NCBI RefSeq assembly: GCF_026625565.1
Contig: NZ_CP112998.1
Coordinates: forward strand, 1,428,501 to 1,492,500
DNA length: 64,000 bases
From: Dyadobacter pollutisoli
GTDB taxonomy: Bacteria; Bacteroidota; Bacteroidia; Cytophagales; Spirosomataceae
Reading direction: 5' to 3'
Positions 52,379-60,378 of this stretch are shown here, piece after piece. How positions within the stretch are numbered: the first letter of the stretch is position 1; the number at the start of each line of letters is the position of its first letter. The position numbers were made by a program, and so were the translations under genes. The notes below the pieces were generated by a model. The model was not told the origin of the DNA. It made no database searches and saw nothing but the letters and a program-made list of their open reading frames with translations.

Positions 52379-53101
52379 TTAATGTTTTGCAAATGCCCCC
52401 AGCGCCTCTTCCAACCCGGTTACCGAATCATAAAGCTGGTCGTAGGATTGAATTACAAAATAATAATCCTGGTAGCGGTCGATATGATAGGGCGTGTTCA
52501 GTACCAGTTCCAGGTCAAAATCGATCTTGCGGACCTGGTTACCCAGACAGTAAATGCTCTCGCCGGCGGAAGAAATAATTCCTCCCCCATAAATTTTCAA
52601 AGTATCCTGCTCGTGGATCAATCCGAATTCTACGGTGTACCAATATAAACGCGAAATGCGTTGCAGAACTTCTTCATTGTCAATAAACCGCAGTGCCACC
52701 GCGCTCAAATGTAAGATGAAATCGCAAAAGGCCTGATTGCTCAAAAGCGGAACATGCCCAAAAGTGTCATGAAACATGTCGGGCTCTTCCAGGTAATCAA
52801 TCTGTTCGGGTTTTCTAAGCCAGCTAGAGGCCGGAAACTGTCGCGCAAAGAGATGCGAATAGAATTCTTTATGCGGGATCAGGCCGGGCACTACGTACAC
52901 TTCCCAGCCAGTCAAAGCGGATAGCAATGGATTTGTCTCCGTTTCAAAATTGGGAATGTGGCCAGCAACAAACCCCACTTTTTGGATTCCATCCAGATAA
53001 GCACTGCTGGCGATGCTGGGCAAAATTTTCATTTGCCGCTCAAAAAGCTGCCGCCACATGTGGTGATCAGCTTTGGTGTATTGATGATAAGCCTGATCCA
53101 T
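52379..53101 (-). CDS. phhA: Phenylalanine 4-monooxygenase
   Basis: Pterin-dependent hydroxylation of phenylalanine to tyrosine. The 240-aa protein is the catalytic domain only, as usual for bacteria. The iron ligands are in MFHDTFGHVPLLSNQAFCDF (two His) and LYWYTVEFGLIHEQD (Glu). LTGWEVYVVPGLIPHKEFYS and LARQFPASSWLRKPEQIDYL are further conserved blocks. The gaps to hppD and fahA are 20 nt each. No pterin carbinolamine dehydratase gene is adjacent, so cofactor recycling must be encoded elsewhere. Confidence 0.95.
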   Translation of the reverse strand: MDQAYHQYTKADHHMWRQLFERQMKILPSIASSAYLDGIQKVGFVAGHIPNFETETNPLLSALTGWEVYVVPGLIPHKEFYSHLFARQFPASSWLRKPEQIDYLEEPDMFHDTFGHVPLLSNQAFCDFILHLSAVALRFIDNEEVLQRISRLYWYTVEFGLIHEQDTLKIYGGGIISSAGESIYCLGNQVRKIDFDLELVLNTPYHIDRYQDYYFVIQSYDQLYDSVTGLEEALGAFAKH

Positions 53102-53121
53102 GATACGCTGTCATGATAATT

Positions 53122-54249
53122 TTAAAGCGTTCCTCTCAGCATTTGCTCACGCTCAATGGCCTCAAACAATGCCTTGAAATTCCCTTTTCCAAATGATCTC
53201 GCACCTTTTCGCTGAATGATCTCAAAAAACAAAGTAGGGCGCGGCATTATGGGTTTGGTAAATATTTGGAGCAAGTAGCCTTCCTCGTCACGGTCCACCA
53301 GGATACCCAGCTCGCGAAGCGCGCGGATTTCTTCATCGATTTGCCCAACCCGTTCCGACAAATCATCATAGTAGGAGGCAGGCACTTGCAGGAATTCGAC
53401 GCCCCGTTCGCGAAGCGTCCGGACTGTTTCAATGATGTGATCGGTATTGACCGCAATGTGCTGGACGCCTGGGCCGCCGTAAAAGTGAAGGTATTCCTCC
53501 ACCTGTGATTTTTTCTTTCCTTCCGCCGGCTCATTGATCGGGAATTTGATACGTCCGTTTCCATTGCTCATCACCTTGCTCATCAGGGCCGTATACTCCG
53601 TGGAGATGTCTTTGTCATCAAAAGAAACCATGGTAGTAAAGCCCATCACATCTTCATAGAACTTGACCCACTTGTTCATTTCGTTCCACCCCACATTGCC
53701 TACCATATGATCGATATAGCGTAATCCGGTAGTTGTTGGAATGTGTGCAGGCTTCCATTCAATGAATCCTGGCAGGAAAACTCCTGAATAGTCACGTCGT
53801 TCTACAAAAATATGTACCGTATCCCCGTAAGTATGAATGCCCGAGCGCACGACCTGCCCATGCTCGTCCTGCTCTGTAACCGGTTTTAGAAAAGAGCTCG
53901 CGCCGCGCCGGGTGGTCTGCTGATAGGCACTCGTAGCGTCATCCACCCAGAGCGCAATAACCTGCACCCCGTCACCGTGCCGGTCGATATGCTCGCCTAT
54001 GGAAGTCCCTCCGTGCAGCGGTGAGGTAAAAACGAGCCGTATCTTGTCCTGGATGACGACGTAAGATTCCCGATCGGTCAGGCCGGTTTCAAGTCCTGCC
54101 ATTGCCAGCGGCTGAAAGCCAAAGGCATTCTGAAAATAGTGGGCCGATTGAAGGGCATTGCCGACAAACAACTCCACATAATCCATACCATTGATGGGCA
54201 GGAAATCGGTATGGACCGGTTCTATCGCTAGTTCTGTAATTGCTTCCAT
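53122..54249 (-). CDS. hppD: 4-Hydroxyphenylpyruvate dioxygenase
   Basis: Converts 4-hydroxyphenylpyruvate to homogentisate. 375 aa from MEAITELAIEPVHTDFLPIN at 54249; Met 54276 would add nine polar residues. Two VOC domains are present, and the iron ligands of the second are His in LRYIDHMVGNVGWNEMNKW, His in GVQHIAVNTDHI and Glu in LFFEIIQRKGARSFGKGNFK. VSFDDKDISTEYTALMSKVM is another conserved family block. It lies 127 nt downstream of hmgA, the gap holding an 8-nt tandem repeat, and 20 nt upstream of phhA. Confidence 0.96.
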   Translation of the reverse strand: MEAITELAIEPVHTDFLPINGMDYVELFVGNALQSAHYFQNAFGFQPLAMAGLETGLTDRESYVVIQDKIRLVFTSPLHGGTSIGEHIDRHGDGVQVIALWVDDATSAYQQTTRRGASSFLKPVTEQDEHGQVVRSGIHTYGDTVHIFVERRDYSGVFLPGFIEWKPAHIPTTTGLRYIDHMVGNVGWNEMNKWVKFYEDVMGFTTMVSFDDKDISTEYTALMSKVMSNGNGRIKFPINEPAEGKKKSQVEEYLHFYGGPGVQHIAVNTDHIIETVRTLRERGVEFLQVPASYYDDLSERVGQIDEEIRALRELGILVDRDEEGYLLQIFTKPIMPRPTLFFEIIQRKGARSFGKGNFKALFEAIEREQMLRGTL

Positions 54250-54334
54250 AGTATTCGATTTATTTGACCATTGCATTATTGACCATTAATTCACGATTTA
54301 CATTTGATCATCCATTCGCATCCCAGGAGGATTG

Positions 54335-54365
54335 ACTCATTCACTCATTCACTCATTCACTCATT
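54335..54365. repeat. 8-nt tandem repeat (ACTCATTC x ~4) between hmgA and hppD
   Basis: The unit ACTCATTC is repeated three full times plus seven bases (54335-54365), with more degenerate TTCACTCAT just after it. It lies 12 nt beyond the hmgA stop codon. Such simple repeats change copy number easily. It is not in a coding frame, so it could only affect spacing or mRNA structure. Confidence 0.9.
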
Positions 54366-54376
54366 ATTTCATTCCT

Positions 54377-55546
54377 TCACTCATCAGTCCAGCTCGCAAA
54401 ATATCTCCCGTCATCAATACCCAAAGCAGCCTCGGTGAGCATAAGAGGCCGGAAAGTATCGACCATCACGGCCAGTTCCTGCGTTTCTTTTTTACCAATG
54501 CTGCGCTCATAAGCTCCCGGGTGCGGGCCATGGGGAATCCCGCCCGGATGAAGGGTCATGTCGCCCTGCGAGATATCGTTGCGGCTCATAAAGTCACCAT
54601 CGACGTAGTAGAGCAGCTCATCGGAATCAATGTTGCTGTGATTATAGGGCGCAGGTATGGCCAGCGGGTGATAATCATACAGCCGCGGGCAAAAAGAGCA
54701 AACCACAAATGCATCCGTCTGAAAAGTCTGGTGCACAGGCGGTGGCTGGTGAATGCGGCCGGTAATGGGCTCGAAATTGTGGATCGAAAAGCCCCAGGGA
54801 TAATTGTAACCGTCCCAGCCCACCACATCGAATGGGTGTGTGGCGTACGTGAGGGGATGAATGTGGTCCTGCTTTTTTATTTTGATCAGAAAATCGCCCT
54901 TTTCGTCGTGGGTTTGCAAATCTCTTGGCAAAATGTAATCCCGCTCGCAAAACGGGGACTGCTCCATGAGCTGCCCAAAATGGTTACGGTATCTTTTTGG
55001 CGTATAAATAGGGGCGTGGGATTCCAGGTAAAGCAACCTGTTGTCGGTGGTATCAAATTCGATTTGGTAGATTACGCCCCTGGGAATAAGAATGTAGTCG
55101 CCACTTTGAAATGGAATATTGCCAAAAAACGTAAGCAGTTTTCCATTCCCGCGATGGATAAACAGCAACTCGTCTGCATCAGCATTTTTGTAGAAATAAT
55201 CCATTAAGCCATTGCCTGGCGCGGCCAGCCCTATCACAAGGTCCCTATTGACCATTAAAGCGACCCGGCTTTCCAGATAATCATCAGCCGGCTTGATATT
55301 AAAACCAATGAGCTTACGCATGGTCAGATTATGGGTTACTGCGATTTTGGGAGACACATCGTAAGGCTCCCCAAAAGCTTTAACCTGCGTGGGGCGCCAG
55401 GTATGGTATAGCAGGGAGGACATTCCCTCAAAACCTATGGTGCCAAAAACTTCCTCGTAATATAGTCCGGCATCTTTCTCGGAAGACTTCCGGAACTGGG
55501 TGTGCCGCTTAGGAGGGATGGTTCCAAGTTGATGATAAATTGGCAT
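54377..55546 (-). CDS. hmgA: Homogentisate 1,2-dioxygenase
   Basis: Opens the homogentisate ring to maleylacetoacetate. The 389-aa protein is shorter than the ~430-445-aa proteobacterial and human enzymes and agrees with the compact Bacteroidota type. The iron-binding cupin blocks are HSNIDSDELLYYVDGDF and MTLHPGGIPHGPHPGAYERS. FDVVGWDGYNYPWGFSIHNF, then GRIHQPPPVHQTF are the other conserved core. First gene of the hmgA-hppD-phhA-fahA operon. The 214-nt region upstream holds no exact TAnnTTTG; it ends at the stop of the codirectional regulator gene. Confidence 0.94.
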   Translation of the reverse strand: MPIYHQLGTIPPKRHTQFRKSSEKDAGLYYEEVFGTIGFEGMSSLLYHTWRPTQVKAFGEPYDVSPKIAVTHNLTMRKLIGFNIKPADDYLESRVALMVNRDLVIGLAAPGNGLMDYFYKNADADELLFIHRGNGKLLTFFGNIPFQSGDYILIPRGVIYQIEFDTTDNRLLYLESHAPIYTPKRYRNHFGQLMEQSPFCERDYILPRDLQTHDEKGDFLIKIKKQDHIHPLTYATHPFDVVGWDGYNYPWGFSIHNFEPITGRIHQPPPVHQTFQTDAFVVCSFCPRLYDYHPLAIPAPYNHSNIDSDELLYYVDGDFMSRNDISQGDMTLHPGGIPHGPHPGAYERSIGKKETQELAVMVDTFRPLMLTEAALGIDDGRYFASWTDE

Positions 55547-55760
55547 TTTCTTTGAAAGTTTTAATGCAAATAATCACTTCGAAAAGCTTCAAATATGCTC
55601 CGCAATGTTGGCTGGTTACATAATCTACTAAAAATAAGTTAGCTAATAATTGCCAATGCAACGATATAACAAATAATTCAATATTCAAACAAATTTTTGC
55701 ATTATTTTGATTGAGTAAAGCAGTTATGACCTGAATGGTTTGCCTGAGAGGGAAAGGGAG

Positions 55761-57101
55761 TTACTGAAAATTTCCGCTAAATGGCTGACCTGTTCTCAGG
55801 TCTTTGAGCACGACGGATTCAATGGAGCCAATGCCGGAGAAGGTAATTCCCAGCCCATAGATTTTCTTCAACGGCTTTTGATAAGTGATCTCGTAGACCT
55901 GTTTGGAATTGATAAAAACGCGTGCGTGCTTGTTCTCTACTTTGATTCGCATGGAACCGCCCTCATGCAAGTCTACACCCAAAAAATTCAGCTGATTGGA
56001 CTCGCCCTGCTTGTTGATTTCAGAAAATTGCAAATCCGTCCAGTGTACGCAGCCGGGTTTCATGGCGTCCACCAAATGTTTGGAGGACTCTCCGAACACA
56101 TTCACACGCACCTGCGAGCAGCGCACGCCGGGCCGGGAAGGCGATGTTTTCACTTTCACAAAAAGGTCAAAATTGTCGCCGTCGATGTTGGTGACCTGGG
56201 TATTGATAAAATCCACAAAAAAAGTTCTGTTAGTATCAATCCCGGCATGGGAGGCTTCCAACGTGCTGACGCTGTTCCTGCCGCCGGTGAAAAGGTTGGG
56301 CACCTCAATGGGATATACCCGGGTCGTGTCGTACATCATTCTTGCGGTTGCCGTCCAGCCGTTTGTTTTTAGGTATACCGAGGTCGTGTCAACGCCAACG
56401 CCATCCCGCTTTAAAATGGCAGAGTAGCGGCCTGGAACCTCGTAGTAATGGGAATATAGGCTATCTCCTGCAACCACCGATACATCTGTGCGGCTATCGC
56501 CAAAAACAATGGTATAATGTTCTTTTGAAAACTCAATACTGTCCATTCCACGAACGACAAACACAGCCGAATGCGGATTTTCTCCGACCGGATTCTCACA
56601 GATCAGCCTGGGCGGTGTATGGACAGTATCGGTAAAGAATATTTGATAGGCCGCCAAAGAAGCCAGTACGAGCAGAAGAGCCAACAAATAAAGCCACCAA
56701 ACGCCTCTTTTTCTTGCGGTCAGAGAAATTGACCTGGGTTCGGTTGTAAGCTTGGGTATCGGGGGCGCTATCGTGTGAGGTAATTGACCTGTGGACGGGA
56801 CGGGAACAGCTTTGGCAATGGTAAACTTTTCCCAGTCTGGATAACCAATGTATAAAGCCAGCGCGTCGCGGGTAGCTCTTTGCGGATAGTAGCGCACATC
56901 GGTTTTGATCTTGCCAAAAATACGTTTCAGCGTATTGGGGCTAATCTGCACATGAGTTTTTTTGTAGAGAATATATCCCAGCTTGACATAATCACTGTTT
57001 GTCCAGGATAAAATATCGGGTTTGCCATATTGTTCACTTACAAGTTGGCAGCAGTAATCCAGATGATCCAAAGAACTCGCCCTGCCTTGTCCATTATCCA
57101 T
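55761..57101 (-). CDS. Putative membrane-spanning one-component transcription regulator (DNA-binding/TM/PKD-like/lectin-like)
   Basis: 446 aa, no known family name. Residues 1-95 are cytosolic and end in ISPNTLKRIFGKIKT then ATRDALALYIGYPDWEKF, a helix-turn-helix-like motif seen in many Bacteroidota regulators. A Pro-rich linker precedes one transmembrane helix (133-156, WWLYLLALLLVLASLAAYQIFF). Outside the membrane come a PKD/Ig-like domain of about 100 residues (SIEFSKEHYTIVFGDSRTDV, SHYYEVPGRYSAILKR) and a C-terminal concanavalin-like beta-sandwich (RTFFVDFINTQVTNIDGDNF to IGSIESVVLKDL). The layout resembles a one-component receptor joining extracytoplasmic sugar binding to DNA binding, an inference. 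It is divergent from the PUL 4 susC, sharing a symmetric promoter region with two inverted repeats. Confidence 0.7.
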   Translation of the reverse strand: MDNGQGRASSLDHLDYCCQLVSEQYGKPDILSWTNSDYVKLGYILYKKTHVQISPNTLKRIFGKIKTDVRYYPQRATRDALALYIGYPDWEKFTIAKAVPVPSTGQLPHTIAPPIPKLTTEPRSISLTARKRGVWWLYLLALLLVLASLAAYQIFFTDTVHTPPRLICENPVGENPHSAVFVVRGMDSIEFSKEHYTIVFGDSRTDVSVVAGDSLYSHYYEVPGRYSAILKRDGVGVDTTSVYLKTNGWTATARMMYDTTRVYPIEVPNLFTGGRNSVSTLEASHAGIDTNRTFFVDFINTQVTNIDGDNFDLFVKVKTSPSRPGVRCSQVRVNVFGESSKHLVDAMKPGCVHWTDLQFSEINKQGESNQLNFLGVDLHEGGSMRIKVENKHARVFINSKQVYEITYQKPLKKIYGLGITFSGIGSIESVVLKDLRTGQPFSGNFQ

Positions 57102-57142
57102 AAAATACTTGCTCTAACGAGCTTTTTATCAATTGTTTAGGT

Positions 57143-57180
57143 TGTCCAAAGTTTTGGTTGGACATCTGATCAAGCAGATG
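57143..57180. promoter_or_regulatory. Two adjacent inverted repeats in the PUL 4 divergent promoter
   Basis: Repeat A: TGTCCAA (57143-57149) with TTGGACA (57158-57164). Repeat B: CATCTG (57163-57168) with CAGATG (57175-57180). All arms are perfect, and the two repeats touch. They lie at roughly -75 to -40 relative to the predicted susC start point and downstream of the predicted start of the divergent regulator gene. Good candidates for a binding site of that regulator, activating susC and repressing itself (inference). Confidence 0.55.
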
Positions 57181-57199
57181 CTCGCTTCGTCAAAATATG

Positions 57200-57213
57200 C
57201 AAAATTATATTTG
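57200..57213. promoter_or_regulatory. Overlapping back-to-back -7 elements
   Basis: TATATTTG (57206-57213, plus strand) and TAATTTTG (57207-57200, minus strand) are both exact TAnnTTTG matches and share two bases. The plus element faces susC (start 57283, leader about 63 nt), the minus one faces the regulator (start 57101, leader about 93 nt). Sigma binding at one should block the other. Confidence 0.6.
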
Positions 57214-57282
57214 CAAACTTAAATTTTAATCTCGAACGGTTTGCAGTAAAGCCGTCTTGGAACCCTAAAATATTCAAAGATT

Positions 57283-60200
57283 ATGAGACAAAAAATTCTA
57301 CTTGGCTGCATCTTGCTATTTGGATGGCTTGATCCGCTTTGGGCGCAGACCCACCAGCTTTCGGGAAAGGTAACCGATGAGCAGTCCAAAGACCTGCCCG
57401 GGGTAAGCATTGTTATAAAAGGCAAGCAGCAAGGTACGGTAACCGACGCCAACGGACAGTACCGTCTGACACTTCCCGGCGCTGATCCGGTAACCCTGAT
57501 CTTTTCTTTTGTAGGTTATCAGAGTCAGGAAATTGACCTTGCCGGGCGTTCGAATGTAGACGTTTCCCTCAAACCCAATGACAACTCTCTGGCAGAAGTA
57601 GTGGTCGTTGGCTATGGTACCCAGAAGAAAAAAGACCTTACCGGCGCCATTTCGACGATCAGCTCCAAAGATGTCGCGGGAAGGCAGACATTGCAGGTTT
57701 CCGAGGCTCTGCAGGGAAGTGTTGCGGGTGTATCCGTCACAAGGAGCAGCGGCGCCCCGGGCTCGGGTTCCTCCATTTTGATCCGGGGTATTACCACCAT
57801 TGGTACCAATAGTCCCCTCGTGATTGTGGATGGCGTGCCTGTCAGCAGCATTGATAATGTCAATCCCGGCGATGTGGAAAGCATCACTGTTTTGAAAGAC
57901 GCTGCCTCAGCGGCCATTTACGGGTCAAGAGGTGCGGCGGGTGTGATCCTGGTGACTACTAAACGCGCGAAAAACGGACAAAGCAGTCTCGAATACACCT
58001 ACGAGTATGGTGTGCAGCGCGCTACGGCCACACCTGGTTATGCAGGCGTACTGGATTACATGAAGTATTTCAATGAACAGGCCACCAACGACGGGGCCAG
58101 CACCGGACCTTTTGCCGCCGCGCTTATGGCTTCCTACCTGGACAGCAACCGGGTAAGCCCGGACAGGTTTCCAAATACAGATTGGCAAAAATCCATTATT
58201 AGCAAAAGCAGCGCACCCCGCCAGCGTCACGATATTTCATTTACCATGGGTTCGGGCAAGATCAAAACAAAAGCATCATTGGGTTACGCCAGCGCAGGGG
58301 CTTTTTATGATAACCGCTCTTACAACAGATATCTTTTCAGGATCAATAATGATATGCAGGTCAATGATAAGATGTCGGTTAATATGGATGTTTTTTACAA
58401 AAGAACGTCCAATCAGGGTAATGCCAATGAGCTTCCCAGCAGCACTTTTAACCCGATCTATGAAGCCCGCGTGATGCCGCCGATCTACGATGATGTGTAT
58501 TCTGACGGCAGGTTGGCATTAGGGAAAGACGGGCGTAACCCATTGGCGCAGATCCGGAACGGAGGTTTTTCAAAGACGCTCAACAACCAGATCGGTGGCC
58601 GGATATCGCTCAATTTCAAGCCTGTGCAAGGATTGACGCTGACTGCATTGGTAGCGCCCGTTTTTGATATGGACAAAAACAAATATTTCTCCAAACAGAT
58701 CAAATATACCAATCCAGACGGAACCAATAGTACGGTCGTCAATCAGGCCAGGACCACATTGTCGGAAGGCAGATCGGAGGGGCTGACAATGAATGGACAG
58801 GTACTTGCCAACTACGTGAAAGATTTTACAGGTGGTCATTCTATCGATGTACTGGCCGGTTATGAAGAAAACTACCGCTCTTTGGAAACACTGGGCGCGT
58901 CCAGAAGCGGCTTTGCGCTGACTGACTTTCCTTATCTGAACTCTGGTTCTACTGAGCTCCGTGACAATTCGGGAAGCGCTAATCAATCCGGCCTGCATTC
59001 CTATTTTGGAAGATTGCAGTACAACTATAAAAGCAAATACTTCTTGCAGGGAAACCTTCGCTCGGACCTCTCTTCCAGGTTTGCATCCGCCTACCGAAGA
59101 GCCGTATATCCTTCCGTTTCTGCTGGATGGACTATTTCCGAGGAGAACTTTTTGAAAAACAACCAATGGCTTTCATTTCTGAAAGTACGGGGATCGTGGG
59201 GAAAGGCAGGTAATGAGCGACTATTGGACAAAGACGGCAACCCGGCCTACTATCCCTACATGGCTACCGTTGACTTTTCTACGGCATTGTTCTACCAAAA
59301 TGGCAGCGTAGTACCATTGACAGGCGGCGGTCAGCAGGTGTATGCCGTTGAAAATATCACCTGGGAAACCAGCCGCACGACCGATGTCGGGATAGATGCT
59401 GCTTTTCTAAATGACCGGCTGAGTTTAGGCGCGGATTATTACATGAAAAAAACGACCGACATTCTTCTGCCGCTTGACATCCCGCTTTACCTGGGTTACG
59501 ACAAGCCTAATCAGAATGCAGGCGTACTGAATGTAAAAGGTTGGGAACTGGAAGCCAGCTGGAAGGACCGTATTAACAAGCTCAACTATTCAGTTGCAGC
59601 CAATCTTTCGGACGCCCGATCGACAGTAGGTGATTTGAAAGGTACCGAATTCCGTGGCGATCAGATCATCCGCAATGGTAGCGAGTATAATGAATGGTTT
59701 GGCTATAAAGCCAATGGATTGTTCCAGACCCAGGATGAAATTACCGGCGCGCCGGTGCTGAATGTGACCACCAAACCGGGAGACGTTCGCTATCAGGATA
59801 TTAATCAAGATGGCAAGATCACTACCGACGATAAGGTACTGTTGGGTGGAGCATTGCCCAGGTATTTGTATGGCGGAAATCTGCGCGCAGATTATGAAGG
59901 TTTTGATTTTGGAGTGAGCTTTCAAGGTGTGGCCAAAAAACGCTCGCGGCTTAATAGTGAGGTTGTGCAACCATTTGCTGAGGCTTTTGGTAATATGCCG
60001 GCAGACATGATTGGTAAGTTCTGGAGTCTGAACAACAGTGCAGAGCAAAACCTGCGGGCGACTTATCCACGCCTTTCACGGACTTCCAATGCAGCGAACT
60101 ATACGCTTTCGGACTACTGGCTGATCAATGGGGCATATTTCCGGCTTAAAAACATTACACTGGGTTACACATTGAAGCAGACCGCCGCAAAGAAAGCAGG

Positions 60201-60342
60201 TATCCAGTCGCTGCGCTTTTATGTTTCTGCCAATGATGTGTTTTCGCTCAGCAAGTTTCCCAACTATCTCGATCCCGAGTCAGGCAGCTATTCCTATCCC
60301 ATTGTAACCACGCTGATGGCTGGGGCAACGATCCGGTTCTAA
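57283..60342 (+). CDS. SusC/RagA-family TonB-linked outer membrane protein (PUL 4)
   Basis: 1019 aa. Signal peptide MRQKILLGCILLFGWLDPLW-AQ, then a CarbopepD-like domain (LSGKVTDEQSKDLPGVSIVI), a TonB box (AEVVVVGYGTQKKKDLTGAI) and a plug with ALQGSVAGVSVTRSSGAPG, LIRGITTIGTNSPLVIVDGV and LKDAASAAIYGSRGAAGVIL. The barrel ends YPIVTTLMAGATIRF. There is no STN domain, so it is not FecR-controlled; the divergent membrane regulator is the likely controller. It forms the importer with the SusD encoded 36 nt downstream. Confidence 0.95.
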   Translation: MRQKILLGCILLFGWLDPLWAQTHQLSGKVTDEQSKDLPGVSIVIKGKQQGTVTDANGQYRLTLPGADPVTLIFSFVGYQSQEIDLAGRSNVDVSLKPNDNSLAEVVVVGYGTQKKKDLTGAISTISSKDVAGRQTLQVSEALQGSVAGVSVTRSSGAPGSGSSILIRGITTIGTNSPLVIVDGVPVSSIDNVNPGDVESITVLKDAASAAIYGSRGAAGVILVTTKRAKNGQSSLEYTYEYGVQRATATPGYAGVLDYMKYFNEQATNDGASTGPFAAALMASYLDSNRVSPDRFPNTDWQKSIISKSSAPRQRHDISFTMGSGKIKTKASLGYASAGAFYDNRSYNRYLFRINNDMQVNDKMSVNMDVFYKRTSNQGNANELPSSTFNPIYEARVMPPIYDDVYSDGRLALGKDGRNPLAQIRNGGFSKTLNNQIGGRISLNFKPVQGLTLTALVAPVFDMDKNKYFSKQIKYTNPDGTNSTVVNQARTTLSEGRSEGLTMNGQVLANYVKDFTGGHSIDVLAGYEENYRSLETLGASRSGFALTDFPYLNSGSTELRDNSGSANQSGLHSYFGRLQYNYKSKYFLQGNLRSDLSSRFASAYRRAVYPSVSAGWTISEENFLKNNQWLSFLKVRGSWGKAGNERLLDKDGNPAYYPYMATVDFSTALFYQNGSVVPLTGGGQQVYAVENITWETSRTTDVGIDAAFLNDRLSLGADYYMKKTTDILLPLDIPLYLGYDKPNQNAGVLNVKGWELEASWKDRINKLNYSVAANLSDARSTVGDLKGTEFRGDQIIRNGSEYNEWFGYKANGLFQTQDEITGAPVLNVTTKPGDVRYQDINQDGKITTDDKVLLGGALPRYLYGGNLRADYEGFDFGVSFQGVAKKRSRLNSEVVQPFAEAFGNMPADMIGKFWSLNNSAEQNLRATYPRLSRTSNAANYTLSDYWLINGAYFRLKNITLGYTLKQTAAKKAGIQSLRFYVSANDVFSLSKFPNYLDPESGSYSYPIVTTLMAGATIRF

Positions 60343-60378
60343 TCACAGGGATTTATATCAAAAGTCAAATTATCGATC

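Noticed and set aside
54332..55207. Plus-strand open frame of 291 codons
   Set aside because: It lies antisense over hmgA, which has full motifs; no start signal or family motif, so it is a shadow frame.
55740..56372. Plus-strand 210-codon frame
   Set aside because: Antisense to the membrane regulator whose domains read well on the minus strand.
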